A stretch of DNA of 64,000 nucleotides from Bacillus_BD sp963708895 (lineage in GTDB: Bacteria > Bacillota > Bacilli > Bacillales > Cytobacillaceae): positions 67,025 to 131,024 of the forward strand of contig CAVPUE010000004.1 of the NCBI GenBank assembly GCA_963708895.1, in the 5' to 3' direction. How positions within the stretch are numbered: the stretch's first letter is position 1; each line of letters begins with the position of its first letter. The position numbers and the translations under genes are program-made. The notes beneath the pieces were generated by a model. It was given only the letters and a program-made list of their open reading frames with translations, made no database searches and was not told where the DNA came from. Positions 8,551 through 17,101 of this stretch are shown here, in pieces.

Positions 8551-9621
8551 ATGTTTGATCGTTTACAAGCTGTTGAAGATCGTTATGATCGATTAAATGA
8601 ACTATTAAGTGATCCTGAGGTCATCAGTGATAGTAATAAATTACGTGAATATTCAAAGGAGCAGTCAGACATTCAAGAGACTGTTTCAACTTATCGTCAA
8701 TATAAAGCAGTACGTCAACAATTAAATGAAGCGAAAGAAATGCTTGAGGAAAAACTTGAACCAGAAATGAAGGAAATGGTTAAAGAAGAAGTACATGAAC
8801 TAGAGCCAAAATTAGAGGAACTAGAAGGTGTACTGAAAATTCTCTTAATCCCGAAAGATCCGAACGATGACAAAAACGTCATCATGGAAATTCGTGGTGC
8901 TGCTGGTGGGGATGAGGCGGCCTTATTCGCGGCTGACCTATATCGTATGTATAGCAAATATGCCGAAGCCCAACATTGGAAAACGGATGTGATTGAAACC
9001 CATTCAACTGGAGTCGGTGGTTATAAAGAAATAATCTTTATGATTAACGGTCAGGGTGCTTATTCTAAGCTTAAATATGAAAATGGGGCACATCGGGTTC
9101 AACGTGTACCTGAAACAGAATCAGGTGGTCGTATTCATACATCCACTGCCACTGTAGCCGTTCTTCCAGAAACAGAGGAAGTAGAAATAGAAATTCATGA
9201 TAAGGATATTCGTGTTGATACGTTTGCATCAAGTGGACCAGGTGGACAAAGTGTTAACACCACGATGTCTGCCGTTCGGTTGACTCACTTACCAACAATG
9301 ACTGTTGTTTCTTGTCAGGATGAAAAATCACAAATTAAAAATAAAGAAAAAGCCATGAAGGTTCTACGTGCTCGTGTTTATGATAAATTTCAACGTGAAG
9401 CACAAGCTGAATATGATCAACAACGTAAGTCTGCAGTTGGAACTGGTGACCGTTCTGAACGAATTCGAACATATAATTTTCCGCAAAATCGCGTAACCGA
9501 TCACCGCATTGGATTAACGATTCAAAAGCTTGATCAAATTCTTGAAGGTAAACTTGATGATATCATCAATGCTCTTATTATGGAGGAGCAATCAAGCAAA
9601 TTAGAAAGTGCAGAGGATTAA
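8551..9621 (+). CDS. prfA: peptide chain release factor 1
   Basis: Recognises UAA and UAG stop codons and triggers peptidyl-tRNA hydrolysis on the ribosome. Start set at ATG 8551 (MFDRLQAVEDRYD), which has AAGAGGTG at the right distance; the in-frame GTG at 8542 overlaps that site. This gives 356 residues, the normal length. An N-terminal coiled region (1-100) is followed by the codon-recognition domain. The universal GGQ motif (SSGPGGQSVNTT) carries the glutamine that PrmC methylates. prmC starts 2 nt after the stop, so the substrate and its modifying enzyme are co-expressed. Confidence 0.96.
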   Translation: MFDRLQAVEDRYDRLNELLSDPEVISDSNKLREYSKEQSDIQETVSTYRQYKAVRQQLNEAKEMLEEKLEPEMKEMVKEEVHELEPKLEELEGVLKILLIPKDPNDDKNVIMEIRGAAGGDEAALFAADLYRMYSKYAEAQHWKTDVIETHSTGVGGYKEIIFMINGQGAYSKLKYENGAHRVQRVPETESGGRIHTSTATVAVLPETEEVEIEIHDKDIRVDTFASSGPGGQSVNTTMSAVRLTHLPTMTVVSCQDEKSQIKNKEKAMKVLRARVYDKFQREAQAEYDQQRKSAVGTGDRSERIRTYNFPQNRVTDHRIGLTIQKLDQILEGKLDDIINALIMEEQSSKLESAED

Positions 9622-9623
9622 TA

Positions 9624-10482
9624 ATGGGCAAAATTTACGAAGCTCTGAAATGGGCTTCTTCTTTTTTACGTGAAAGTGATCGTGATGAAAATGCAGGAGA
9701 ATTATTGCTGCGATATTATACAGGAATGGACCGCTCGAAATTACTAGCCAACTTACGTGAAGAGCTAGCACCCCAAGTAGAAAGTGCTTTTAAGGAAGCT
9801 GTTCTTTTGCATGGAGAAGGGCGCCCGATTCAATACATCATGGGCTTTGAGGAATTCTATGGCCGTACATTTAAAGTGAATGAGCATGTGCTAATCCCGA
9901 GGCCTGAGACAGAGGAATTAGTGCTAGGAGCTCTCCAGCGAATAAATCGATTATTTGGTGAAGACGAGAAGTTAGCTGTAGCCGATATTGGAACCGGTAG
10001 TGGGGCAATTGCGATTTCACTAAAATTGGAGCGTCCATCTTTACAGGTGACGGCTACTGATATTTCGGTCGATGCACTGAATTTAGCGAGGAGTAACGCT
10101 AAGGAGCTTTCCGCTTCCATTGAATTTGTTGTTGGTGACACCCTCTTGCCGTTTATGAATCAGGGGAAAAAATTTGATGTAGTGATTTCGAATCCACCCT
10201 ATATACCTTTGAGCGATCAACAAGAGATGTCGATTGTGGTGACTGGACATGAGCCACATCAAGCGTTATTTGCTGGAGATGACGGGCTAGATGTGTACAG
10301 GAGATTGGCCGACCAGTTGCCACATGTATTAAAGGAGAAGGCTTTAGTAGGATTTGAGGTGGGTGCAGGTCAAAGTAAGCAAGTTGTCTGAGCTTTTGAA
10401 GAGAGCATTTTCTCAAGCTAAAGTGGAGACGGTTTATGATATAAATGGGAAAGATCGTATGGTTTTCATGGAGTTGACATAA
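9624..10482 (+). CDS. prmC: release factor glutamine methyltransferase PrmC (frameshifted near the 3' end)
   Basis: S-adenosylmethionine-dependent N5-glutamine methyltransferase that modifies the GGQ motif of release factors. The N-terminal helical substrate domain is followed by the Rossmann methyltransferase domain: DIGTGSGAIAISL (SAM loop) and the catalytic NPPY in VISNPPYIPL. The first frame stops at 10391 after FEVGAGQSKQVV. The conserved C-terminus (LLKRAFSQAKVET, then DINGKDRMVF) continues in the +1 frame to TAA 10480-10482. One extra base near 10380-10387, perhaps in GTTG, explains this. Corrected length is about 286 residues, normal for the family. Probably a sequence error rather than a true pseudogene. 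Confidence 0.9.
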
Positions 10483-10510
10483 AGAAGGGGATTCTCTCTT
10501 CTTTTTTTTA
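10482..10510 (+). terminator. intrinsic terminator after prmC
   Basis: AAGAAGGGG (10482-10490) pairs with TCTCTTCTT (10495-10503), with two G-U pairs and loop ATTC, followed by a T-tract. It overlaps the restored prmC stop codon. Confidence 0.75.
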
Positions 10511-10625
10511 TAGCAAAGTACAGGATTTAAATAGTCTATTCATAATATTCTAAAAATTTTGTTTTTTAGTAGTTTGAAAAGTTGGTAACCTGTCCAAACT
10601 GTTTTAGTGAAGGGACGGTGCTAAC

Positions 10626-11324
10626 ATGAAACGAAAAAATATCGCAATCATTTATTTATTAATTTTATCGATTGGAACAATATTAAGTTTATATATACCG
10701 AAAAATGAAGTAACAGCCAATGAGGCAGTCATCATCCCAAGCGATGCGATTCGTTTACGAATTCTAGCAAACAGTGACCGTGAAGAAGATCAAAGCGTAA
10801 AGCGATTGGTAAGGGACGATGTGAATGCTGAAATTACAAAATGGGTATCAACCTTAACTTCAAAACAAGAAGCAAAAAGGGTCATCCAAGAAGGACTTCC
10901 CGAACTTCAACAAATCGCTGAAAATGTACTAATAGAGGAAAATGTGAACCAGTCCGTAAAGGTTGAGTTTGGAGTAGTAGACTTTCCAACAAAATTGTAT
11001 GGAGAATTTTTGTATCCAGCTGGTGAGTATGAAGCCATCCTCATCACACTTGGAGAGGGAAAGGGTGCTAACTGGTGGTGTGTTTTATTCCCTCCATTAT
11101 GTTTCCTTGATTTCTCAAATGGGGTAGCAGTAAGTGAAGGCTTTGATGAAGAAGAAGAGAAAAAACAACAGGAAGAAGAGAAAAAGAAATCACTCCAAGT
11201 CGTGAAGTATGGAATTGATAAAAAGTTAGGAAAAACAGAATCCCCAGTATTTACAAGTGAAGATGAAGAGCCGGTAAAAGTAAAATTCTTTATTGTAGAA
11301 ATTTGGGATCGAATATTTGGATAA
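10626..11324 (+). CDS. spoIIR: stage II sporulation protein R
   Basis: Secreted from the forespore into the intermembrane space, where it activates the protease SpoIIGA, which then processes pro-sigma-E in the mother cell. 232 residues: an N-terminal signal or anchor segment (about 5-24), then the SpoIIR domain. The domain includes SDAIRLRILANSDREEDQ, FGVVDFPTKLYGEFLYPAGEYEA and GKGANWWCVLFPPLCFLD, all family-typical. A charged Glu/Lys stretch (about 173-190) precedes a short C-terminal tail ending in VKFFIVEIWDRIF. GAAGGGACGG is the ribosome site. A sigma-F promoter is expected from biology, but I could not identify one convincingly. Confidence 0.95.
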   Translation: MKRKNIAIIYLLILSIGTILSLYIPKNEVTANEAVIIPSDAIRLRILANSDREEDQSVKRLVRDDVNAEITKWVSTLTSKQEAKRVIQEGLPELQQIAENVLIEENVNQSVKVEFGVVDFPTKLYGEFLYPAGEYEAILITLGEGKGANWWCVLFPPLCFLDFSNGVAVSEGFDEEEEKKQQEEEKKKSLQVVKYGIDKKLGKTESPVFTSEDEEPVKVKFFIVEIWDRIFG

Positions 11325-11330
11325 ACGATA

Positions 11331-11360
11331 AAGGAGTCTTGTAAAGGGCTTCTTTTTTTG
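11331..11360 (+). terminator. probable terminator after spoIIR
   Basis: AAGGAGTC (11331-11338) can pair with GGCTTCTT (11348 onward) including G-U pairs, followed by a T-run. Confidence 0.5.
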
Positions 11361-11364
11361 ATAA

Positions 11365-11395
11365 GGCTCTTTTCTCAAACTTTATGAAAACAGCC
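11365..11395 (+). repeat. minimal MITE-like repeat: two terminal repeats joined
   Basis: A 31-bp copy in which the left and right ends of the dispersed repeat meet directly (GGCTCTTTTCTC near the left, GAAAACAGCC at the right); the interior is deleted. Flanking octamers TTTGATAA and TTTTATAA match at 7 of 8 positions, suggesting a target-site duplication. It can fold into a hairpin. Confidence 0.6.
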
Positions 11396-11408
11396 TTTTA
11401 TAAAAAAA

Positions 11409-11439
11409 GGCTCTTTCTCAACTTTATGAAAACAGCTCC
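11409..11439 (+). repeat. second degenerate joined-ends repeat
   Basis: Directly follows the previous copy: GGCTCTTTCTC, ACTTTATGAAAACAGC, then TCC. It is a diverged version of the same joined-ends structure, giving a tandem pair between spoIIR and ywlB. Confidence 0.5.
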
Positions 11440-11515
11440 TGACAAAAAAAATAGTTCTACTTTTCTCTCTAATAACATATTAATAGATTACCATGTTTAG
11501 TAGGAGGATTAAATA

Positions 11516-11965
11516 ATGAAATTAACTGTTCGAATAGCAAGCTTTGAGGATATAGATATTTTAAAGGCATTTTTAGAAAAAGCAAAGTTAAATACAAAAG
11601 GGATCAACGAAATGATAGATTCCTTTTTAATCATGGAGGATGAAGATGGGCAATTGAAGGCAACAATTGGGATGGAGCAATTTGGAGCGAGTGGTTTATT
11701 GCGTTCATTAGTTGTGACAGCGAGTACATCAGAAAATGATTTATTATCTTTATTCAGGGAAATGTTTCTTTTGGCAAAGAATAAGGAAATCAAAGACTTA
11801 TATTTAGCAACGAATAAGTTGGGTGCCATGAAATTTGTGGAAGTGTTAGGATTTGAACCGGTGGATAAAGATCAAATTCCAATGGCCTTTTTATCATCAG
11901 AACATGTTAAACACATCCTTACTGTGGATAACTCAGTGTTTTTAAAACATGCCATTTCGTTTTAA
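11516..11965 (+). CDS. ywlB: GNAT-family acetyltransferase-like protein (YwlB-like)
   Basis: 149 residues, in the position of B. subtilis ywlB (between spoIIR and ywlC). The pattern fits a GNAT N-acetyltransferase fold: N-terminal TVRIASFEDIDILKAFLEKA, central strand QLKATIGMEQFGASGLLRSLVV (the segment where acetyl-CoA binding usually begins), and NKLGAMKFVEVLGFEPV near the C-terminus. The substrate is unknown, and the usual Q/RxxGxG/A pyrophosphate loop is not clear, so activity is uncertain. TAGGAGG ribosome site. A terminator follows. Confidence 0.8.
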   Translation: MKLTVRIASFEDIDILKAFLEKAKLNTKGINEMIDSFLIMEDEDGQLKATIGMEQFGASGLLRSLVVTASTSENDLLSLFREMFLLAKNKEIKDLYLATNKLGAMKFVEVLGFEPVDKDQIPMAFLSSEHVKHILTVDNSVFLKHAISF

Positions 11966-12007
11966 AGGATTGTAAGTGATTATACTAAATAAGTTTCGTT
12001 TCCAATG

Positions 12008-12037
12008 AATAATCCCCTAACTTGGGGATTATTTTGC
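12008..12037 (+). terminator. intrinsic terminator after ywlB
   Basis: AATAATCCCC (12008-12017) pairs with GGGGATTATT (12024-12033). It lies just upstream of the DnaA-box cluster. Confidence 0.8.
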
Positions 12038-12039
12038 CA

Positions 12040-12437
12040 ATATCCACAGAATTATCCACAAAACCCAACTTTCTTATCCACAATTTGTGGATAAGACTTG
12101 AGTTATTCCCATACTTCTTTTATACTTTCAAAGGATATTAGCGTAAACAAACCATATTTTAAGTGTTTTGAAGGTGGAAAAAAATGTATACCAATTATTG
12201 GATTGTGGATAAAAATGTGGATAACTTGGAAAACTTTCCACAGCTAAAAGCTGCAGCAGATCTATTATGTCATAACGAGGTCGTTGCTTTTCCGACGGAA
12301 ACGGTTTATGGCCTTGGTGGTAATGCTAAAAGTGATGAAGCAGTGGAAAAGATCTTTGCGGCAAAAGGAAGACCAAGTGACAATCCATTAATCGTCCATA
12401 TTGCTGAAAAGAAACAACTGGATGACTTTGTGGATAA
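12040..12437. promoter_or_regulatory. DnaA-box cluster upstream of and within ywlC
   Basis: Six perfect copies of TTATCCACA or its complement: 12052-12060 and 12074-12082 (+); 12086-12094, 12204-12212, 12216-12224 and 12429-12437 (-). Near matches lie at 12040-12048 and 12234-12242. The pair at 12074/12086 is head to head. The boxes span the intergenic region and the 5' end of ywlC, and the early residues of the protein (IVDKNVDNLE) are partly dictated by two of them. From memory, B. subtilis has oriC-proximal DnaA-box clusters that titrate DnaA, one of them near ywlC, so this is likely the orthologous site. Confidence 0.85.
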
Positions 12438-13227
12438 CATTCCAAAAAAGGCGGAAATGTTAATGGAACATTTTTGGCCGGGCCCATTAACGATTATTCT
12501 TTCCTATAAAGAAGGTACTCTTTCTAAGAAAACAAGTGCTGGATTGATGACTGTTGGAATTAGAATGCCAGACCATCCAGTAGCGTTAGCTCTATTAAAG
12601 CAGACAGGCTTACCTATAGCAGCGCCTAGTGCAAATAGATCGGGAAAGCCGAGCCCAACATTAGCTTCCCATGTTAAAGAGGATTTGGATGGTAGAATTG
12701 CCGGAATCGTTGATGGTGGTCCAACTGGAGTTGGCTTAGAATCAACGGTAGTGGATTGTACAACGGAGATACCTGTTATATTACGGCCAGGTGGTGTGAC
12801 AAAAGAACAGTTAGAAGCTGTGGTAGGGGAGGTTTTGTTTGATCCGGCATTAACTAATGCGTTGGAAGCGCCAAAGGCTCCCGGGATGAAATACCGTCAT
12901 TATGCACCAGATGCTCCGCTTTATCTTGTTGATGGTACAAAGGAACAAATTCAAGCATTAATTAATGAGCGGAAACAGGAAGGGTTAACGGTTGGATTAC
13001 TAACAACTGTGGAAAACCAATCGTTTTATAATGCAGATTCTATTTTTACCTGTGGACAACGTGAACATCTTGAAACAGTTGCAAGTTCCATTTATGAAGC
13101 ATTGCGCAGCTTTGATAAAGAAAATGTAGATGTAATCTACAGTGAAATGTTTCCAGATACTGGAGTAGGAAATGCAATTATGAATCGACTATTAAAAGCG
13201 GCGGGACAAAAGGTTATTAAGGCGTAG
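12184..13227 (+). CDS. ywlC: L-threonylcarbamoyladenylate synthase (Sua5/YwlC)
   Basis: Makes threonylcarbamoyl-AMP from threonine, bicarbonate and ATP, the first step of the tRNA t6A37 modification. The N-terminal YrdC domain (about 20-210) includes AFPTETVYGLGGNA, KGRPSDNPLIVHI, WPGPLTIIL and PSANRSGKPSPT. The C-terminal Sua5 domain (about 235-345) follows the linker PGMKYRHYAPDAPL, so this is the long two-domain form (347 residues, matching YwlC). The upstream ribosome site is GAAGGTGG. The 5' end is shared with a DnaA-box cluster. A terminator overlaps the stop codon. Confidence 0.95.
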   Translation: MYTNYWIVDKNVDNLENFPQLKAAADLLCHNEVVAFPTETVYGLGGNAKSDEAVEKIFAAKGRPSDNPLIVHIAEKKQLDDFVDNIPKKAEMLMEHFWPGPLTIILSYKEGTLSKKTSAGLMTVGIRMPDHPVALALLKQTGLPIAAPSANRSGKPSPTLASHVKEDLDGRIAGIVDGGPTGVGLESTVVDCTTEIPVILRPGGVTKEQLEAVVGEVLFDPALTNALEAPKAPGMKYRHYAPDAPLYLVDGTKEQIQALINERKQEGLTVGLLTTVENQSFYNADSIFTCGQREHLETVASSIYEALRSFDKENVDVIYSEMFPDTGVGNAIMNRLLKAAGQKVIKA

Positions 13228-13256
13228 ACTAGGAATAGATTGTTCCTAGTCTTTTA
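13226..13256 (+). terminator. intrinsic terminator of ywlC
   Basis: AGACTAGGAA (13226-13235) pairs perfectly with TTCCTAGTCT (13243-13252), followed by TTT. It includes part of the stop codon. Confidence 0.85.
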
Positions 13257-13289
13257 AATTAGTTCTATTAAATGTTAGTTTTGATATTA

Positions 13290-13359
13290 GCCTTATGTGT
13301 ATGGCGTGAGCGGGTTTTACTTGGATACAAGTAACGTAGTGAACCCATACACATAAGGC
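13290..13359. repeat. large palindrome between convergent ywlC and the response regulator gene
   Basis: Perfect 15-bp arms GCCTTATGTGTATGG (13290-13304) and CCATACACATAAGGC (13345-13359). They enclose a second perfect hairpin, TTACTTG-GATA-CAAGTAA (13317-13334). It marks the left edge of the accessory block and probably ends transcription of the response regulator operon, although no T-tract is evident. Confidence 0.7.
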
Positions 13360-13371
13360 GGTTTAAGACTA

Positions 13372-14013
13372 TTAATTCATCAGACCTTGTTGAAAGGCAT
13401 AGCTTGTTAGTTGAACTCGATTTTCTAAATGGAGTTTGCTTAAGATGTTTTTAAGGTGACTTTTAACGGTATGTTCCGAGATAAAAAGGGTCTCTGAAAT
13501 TTCACGATTTGATAAACCTTTAGCAACTAATTGTAGCACTTCTAATTCTCGAGTAGATAAAGGGGTTTTCTCTTTTGTTATTGCTTTACTTTGCGGGAAT
13601 TCCTTTAAGATTTGAAAGGCAATTTCTTTGGACATCGGGACTTCATCTAAGGCAAAGGCTCTTAAATGTTCACGCCATGCTTCCGATTCAAGATTTTTCA
13701 ATAAATAGCCTTGAGCCCCTTTCTTTAATGCATCAAACAAATCTGTGATATCATCAGATACAGTAATCATGACGATTTTTACGTAGGGGAATTTAAGTTT
13801 AATTCTTTTGGTCGCTTCAAGTCCGTTCATGACGGGCATTTGAATATCCATGAGAATAATATCGGGCATTAATTCTTCCGTAAGTTTAATCGCTTCTTCA
13901 CCGTTCTTTCCTTCTCCAACAATAACAAAGTCTTCGTATTCTTCTAGGATTTCTCGAATTCCTTCTCTTGCATGAGCATGATCATCAACAATTAATATTC
14001 GAAAAGGTTGCAT
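13372..14013 (-). CDS. NarL/LuxR-type response regulator
   Basis: 213 residues. N-terminal receiver domain (about 1-122) with acidic pocket Asp10-Asp11 and phospho-acceptor Asp56 in IILMDIQMPVMNG. C-terminal LuxR/NarL helix-turn-helix (about 150-210) with the signature STRELEVLQLVAKGLSNREI and ISEHTVKSHLKNILSKL. It begins at the base after the kinase stop codon, with its ribosome site (AAAAGGAGAAG) inside the kinase gene, so the pair is translated together. The system is divergent from nosD. Control of the nos cluster, in the manner of NreBC or NarXL systems, is plausible but only inferred from position. Confidence 0.92.
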   Translation of the reverse strand: MQPFRILIVDDHAHAREGIREILEEYEDFVIVGEGKNGEEAIKLTEELMPDIILMDIQMPVMNGLEATKRIKLKFPYVKIVMITVSDDITDLFDALKKGAQGYLLKNLESEAWREHLRAFALDEVPMSKEIAFQILKEFPQSKAITKEKTPLSTRELEVLQLVAKGLSNREISETLFISEHTVKSHLKNILSKLHLENRVQLTSYAFQQGLMN

Positions 14014-14862
14014 CTACTTCTTCTCCTTTTTTAATTCAACGAGGGTTCCATGATCGATTTTCTTTATCGAAAACTCCCATTCCATGTCTCTCGCTCTATC
14101 TTGAATGATTTGTAGCCCATAGCCCTTACTAGATTGAATATTTTCATTTGTGAATCCTATTCCTTGATCTTTTACCTGACAAATCCAGCCATGATCCATT
14201 TCTTTTGCAGAAATCCAGATCTGATTTGTCTTGGCATGCTTAATGACATTCACAACAGCTTCTTTTATACAGGCTAGTAACTCTACTTTTTCTTTTGGTG
14301 ATAACGTATTCTCTTGAATCCCCCATTCTAAATGGACATCCATTAAATGTTGATTCTTAAGTTCTTCTACATACTGATAAATACTTTCTGTCCAACTAAA
14401 TGGATCTTCATTTGGCAAGTACTTTAAGTTTGTAATCGCTTGACGGGTATCTTCGTGAACATGCTGTAATGTCTGCTTCATTTTTTGAAAATCTGGATCC
14501 TGTTCTAGATCGTTTTTTCTACCAAATTTATTCACCTTCACAGATAATAGAAATAGAGATTGAGCAATTCCGTCATGGAGTTCCCTTGCTAATTTTTCTC
14601 TCTCAATGAGAGCGGCTTTCTTTGTCTTTTCCAATCTAAGCGCTTCTTGCATTCTTTCTAAAATTGAAAATAAGTGCCGTAAAAACACGAGTGTAACGAT
14701 AAAAACTAGTATAGGAGAAAGGAAATTCCCTATCTCCATTGAAATATAAGAAAGGAGAAATTCATGACGAATATATTCCCATAAGGCGATTGTGATGGTT
14801 GGAATCGTTAAAATGAGCCATTTGATTTGTTTATACTTCAAATCTTCACCGCTTTTCTTCAT
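14014..14862 (-). CDS. sensor histidine kinase, HisKA_3 (NarX/DesK-like) family
   Basis: 282 residues with two predicted membrane helices (about 15-33 and 46-66) joined by a loop of only about 15 residues, so there is no sizeable extracellular sensor. A short coiled stretch leads to the HisKA_3 dimerisation domain with phospho-acceptor His96 in ARELHDGIAQSL. The HATPase_c domain has an N-box (IKEAVVNVIKHAKTNQ), a G1 box (DQGIGF) and GYGLQIIQDRA. Such kinases often sense the membrane or a ligand through the helices, or work with a partner protein. The signal is not predictable here. It is transcribed with the response regulator, divergently from the nos genes. Confidence 0.9.
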   Translation of the reverse strand: MKKSGEDLKYKQIKWLILTIPTITIALWEYIRHEFLLSYISMEIGNFLSPILVFIVTLVFLRHLFSILERMQEALRLEKTKKAALIEREKLARELHDGIAQSLFLLSVKVNKFGRKNDLEQDPDFQKMKQTLQHVHEDTRQAITNLKYLPNEDPFSWTESIYQYVEELKNQHLMDVHLEWGIQENTLSPKEKVELLACIKEAVVNVIKHAKTNQIWISAKEMDHGWICQVKDQGIGFTNENIQSSKGYGLQIIQDRARDMEWEFSIKKIDHGTLVELKKEKK

Positions 14863-15039
14863 GTGAGATATATCTATATTTTATCATCTATTCAAACATT
14901 TTTAACAACTTTGCTCTTAAATCACTCTTTCGAGGTATTATGTAATATTACTTATTATGTTTATAATGTTAAGAAGAATGATTTGTTTTTCCGCTTAAGA
15001 GTTCACTCAAGAAGGTGAGATCATAAAAAATGAAAACTT

Positions 15040-16307
15040 ATGAAGTATATCATGTTTTTTCTCTTATTATTCTTTCTTATGCCAACTATATTTGAAGCAG
15101 ACACCACCTTACAAGCTAAAATCGATGGGGCTTCAAAGGGGGATACTGATTGAAATAGAAGAAGGAGAGTATGAAGAAACTGTCAACATCGCTAAGCCGA
15201 TTACCTTAGTGGGAAAGGGTGAAGTCCTGCTTCGCTCTTGTGAAGAAAAGCCAGTTATTACGATCAGTGGTGAGTCCGTTACTTTAAAAAATATTAAAGT
15301 AGAACACTGTGGGGATCAAAATCTAGATACAGCTATTCTTGTGACTGGTTCCAATCATATTCTTGAGGAAATGACGATTGAGACTAGACGGGTGGGGATT
15401 AGCCTTGATGAAGCCAATGATGTAACGATTCAAGACAGTGAGATTATGGGCAGAAGGCAAGGAAATGGGATTGATTTATGGAAATCAAACCGAAATCAGT
15501 TTAAAAATCTGATCATATCCAATGTGTCTGATGGTTTATATTTAGAGCAAAGTAACGAGAATATTTTACATAGCAATAATATTGAAAGATCCCGTTATGG
15601 TATACACCTGATGTTTTCAAATGATAATGTTCTTAGTGAAAATGTGTCAAGGTCCAATGTAACAGGTACGATGCTGATGGAGTCTAAGCGAACATCGATT
15701 AAGGATAATGCATTTTATGCCAATCGTAATAGTGTGAATGCACAAGGATTGTTACTATACTTGACGTCTGAAACCGAAGTGACTGGAAATGAATTTATCT
15801 TCCAATCGAGTCGGGATTTATATTGAAGAGGCTGAAAATAATACGATAAAAACGAATAAAATAGTGGATAATTTTATTGGAGTGCAGTTTCAAAAGGCAA
15901 CTGGGAATAGAATCGAAGGTAATACATTTGTTGGAAATGTGAATGATGCTCAGGCAATCGAAAGCTCCAACAATGAGATCAATCGAAACTATTGGGATGC
16001 TGCGAGCAAGGTTGATGTCGATGGAAATGGCAAGAGTGAAATCGTCTTTACGGCTGATCCCTATTTCCAAACCTTGACGAGTGATGTTCCGGAATTTCAG
16101 CTGTTTTTCCAAGCACCAGGTCTGATTCTTTTACAAAATATGTTGAAAAGCCCACCTGAGAAGTTGTTAACAGATTCAACGCCTTTAATGGATATGACGA
16201 TGGTAGTCGAGAGGGAAACATCATCAGGTTCCAGTTTGTGGGTAATATGTGCAGTGATGCTCTTTGTTAGTTCTAGTTTATTTATATTAGGGAGGAAAAG
16301 AGGATGA
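15040..16307 (+). CDS. nosD: NosD, copper/N2O-reductase maturation protein (two frameshifts)
   Basis: Periplasmic-type right-handed beta-helix protein needed with NosF and NosY to supply sulfur or copper for nitrous oxide reductase. ATG 15040 starts a clear signal peptide (MKYIMFFLLLFFLMPTIFEA). That frame stops after SKGDTD near 15150 and the protein resumes as IEIEEGEYEETVNIAKPITL in the +1 frame, so one base is extra. A second +1 shift near 15800 links GNEFI to SNRVGIYIEEAENN. Repeated NxI/NxF parallel beta-helix rungs run throughout. A C-terminal membrane helix (VICAVMLFVSSSLFILG) ends in GRKRG. Stop and nosL start overlap (ATGA). Corrected length is about 420 residues, typical of NosD. 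Confidence 0.85.
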
Positions 16308-16840
16308 AGAAACAATTATATTTCATTGGCTTGATCGCATTTGTTTTTATTTTAGCAGCATGCGGTAATAAGGCGGTCGAACCTGTTGCCATTAATGATG
16401 CAACAGACACTTGTGAGGTTTGTAATATGGCTGTAGTGGACAATCAACATGCTACTCAGATTGTTTTAGAAAATGGTAAGTCAATCGTTTTTGATGATGT
16501 AGGCTGTATGTACGAATGGTTGGAGGGAAATCCAAACGAAACCATTGCGGCTGAATTTGTTCGTGATTACAATGATAAAGAATGGGTATTGGTTGATGAT
16601 GCCACTTATGTTTACAATCAATCTGTTAAAACACCAATGGCTTATAATGTTATCTCCTTTAAAGATGAAGCATCTGCAGAGGCGTTTGCTACTGAAAACG
16701 AGAACAGTACATTAATGACAGCAAACGAGTTAGGTCATCATGGCTGGAAACAAAACCATGATATGATGCAAAAACATAGTATGGAGAACCATTCACATTC
16801 AGAAAGTGCTGACACTGAACATAGTGATATGTCTCAATAA
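16304..16840 (+). CDS. nosL: NosL-type copper-binding lipoprotein
   Basis: 178-residue lipoprotein thought to deliver Cu(I) to apo-NosZ. The signal peptide ends in a lipobox, LAAC, with the lipidated Cys near residue 20. The NosL domain follows with the metal-binding DTCEVCNMAVVD (CxxCxM) near residues 36-47, and a second conserved region with DDVGCMYEWL. The C-terminal tail is rich in His, Met, Ser and Asp (residues about 143-178: HHGWKQNHDMM, HSMENHSHSES), an extra potential copper-binding region. Its ATG overlaps the nosD stop. A 180-bp repeat separates it from nosY. Confidence 0.88.
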   Translation: MKKQLYFIGLIAFVFILAACGNKAVEPVAINDATDTCEVCNMAVVDNQHATQIVLENGKSIVFDDVGCMYEWLEGNPNETIAAEFVRDYNDKEWVLVDDATYVYNQSVKTPMAYNVISFKDEASAEAFATENENSTLMTANELGHHGWKQNHDMMQKHSMENHSHSESADTEHSDMSQ

Positions 16841-16889
16841 TAAGTGAGGACTGGTTCTGTTTATTGAACTAGTCCTTCTTTTAGTATAA

Positions 16890-17069
16890 GGCTCTTTGCT
16901 CAAACTTTTGTTGCTTTTGGAGGAAAAAAGCTGATTGTCCTTGATTTCCCGTTGACATTGGTTTTTATTTTTGAGAAAAGAGCTACAAGTTTAATAAGAA
17001 TGTGCAAAATAGCTTTTTCTACGTTAAAATCGGCCTTTGGATTTTAACAACAAACTTTACAAAGCAGCC
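16890..17069 (+). repeat. MITE-like repeat copy 1, within the nos cluster
   Basis: Full-length 180-bp copy. Left end GGCTCTTTGCTCAAAC and right end (complement) GGCTGCTTTGTAAAG form terminal inverted repeats of about 23 bp. Near the right end, GTTAAAATC/GATTTTAAC makes an internal hairpin. Flanking octamers TAGTATAA (left) and TAGTATGA (right) look like a target duplication. Same orientation as copy 4. No coding capacity. Confidence 0.8.
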
Positions 17070-17101
17070 TAGTATGAAAACGATTGAAAAGAGGAATGAA
17101 G

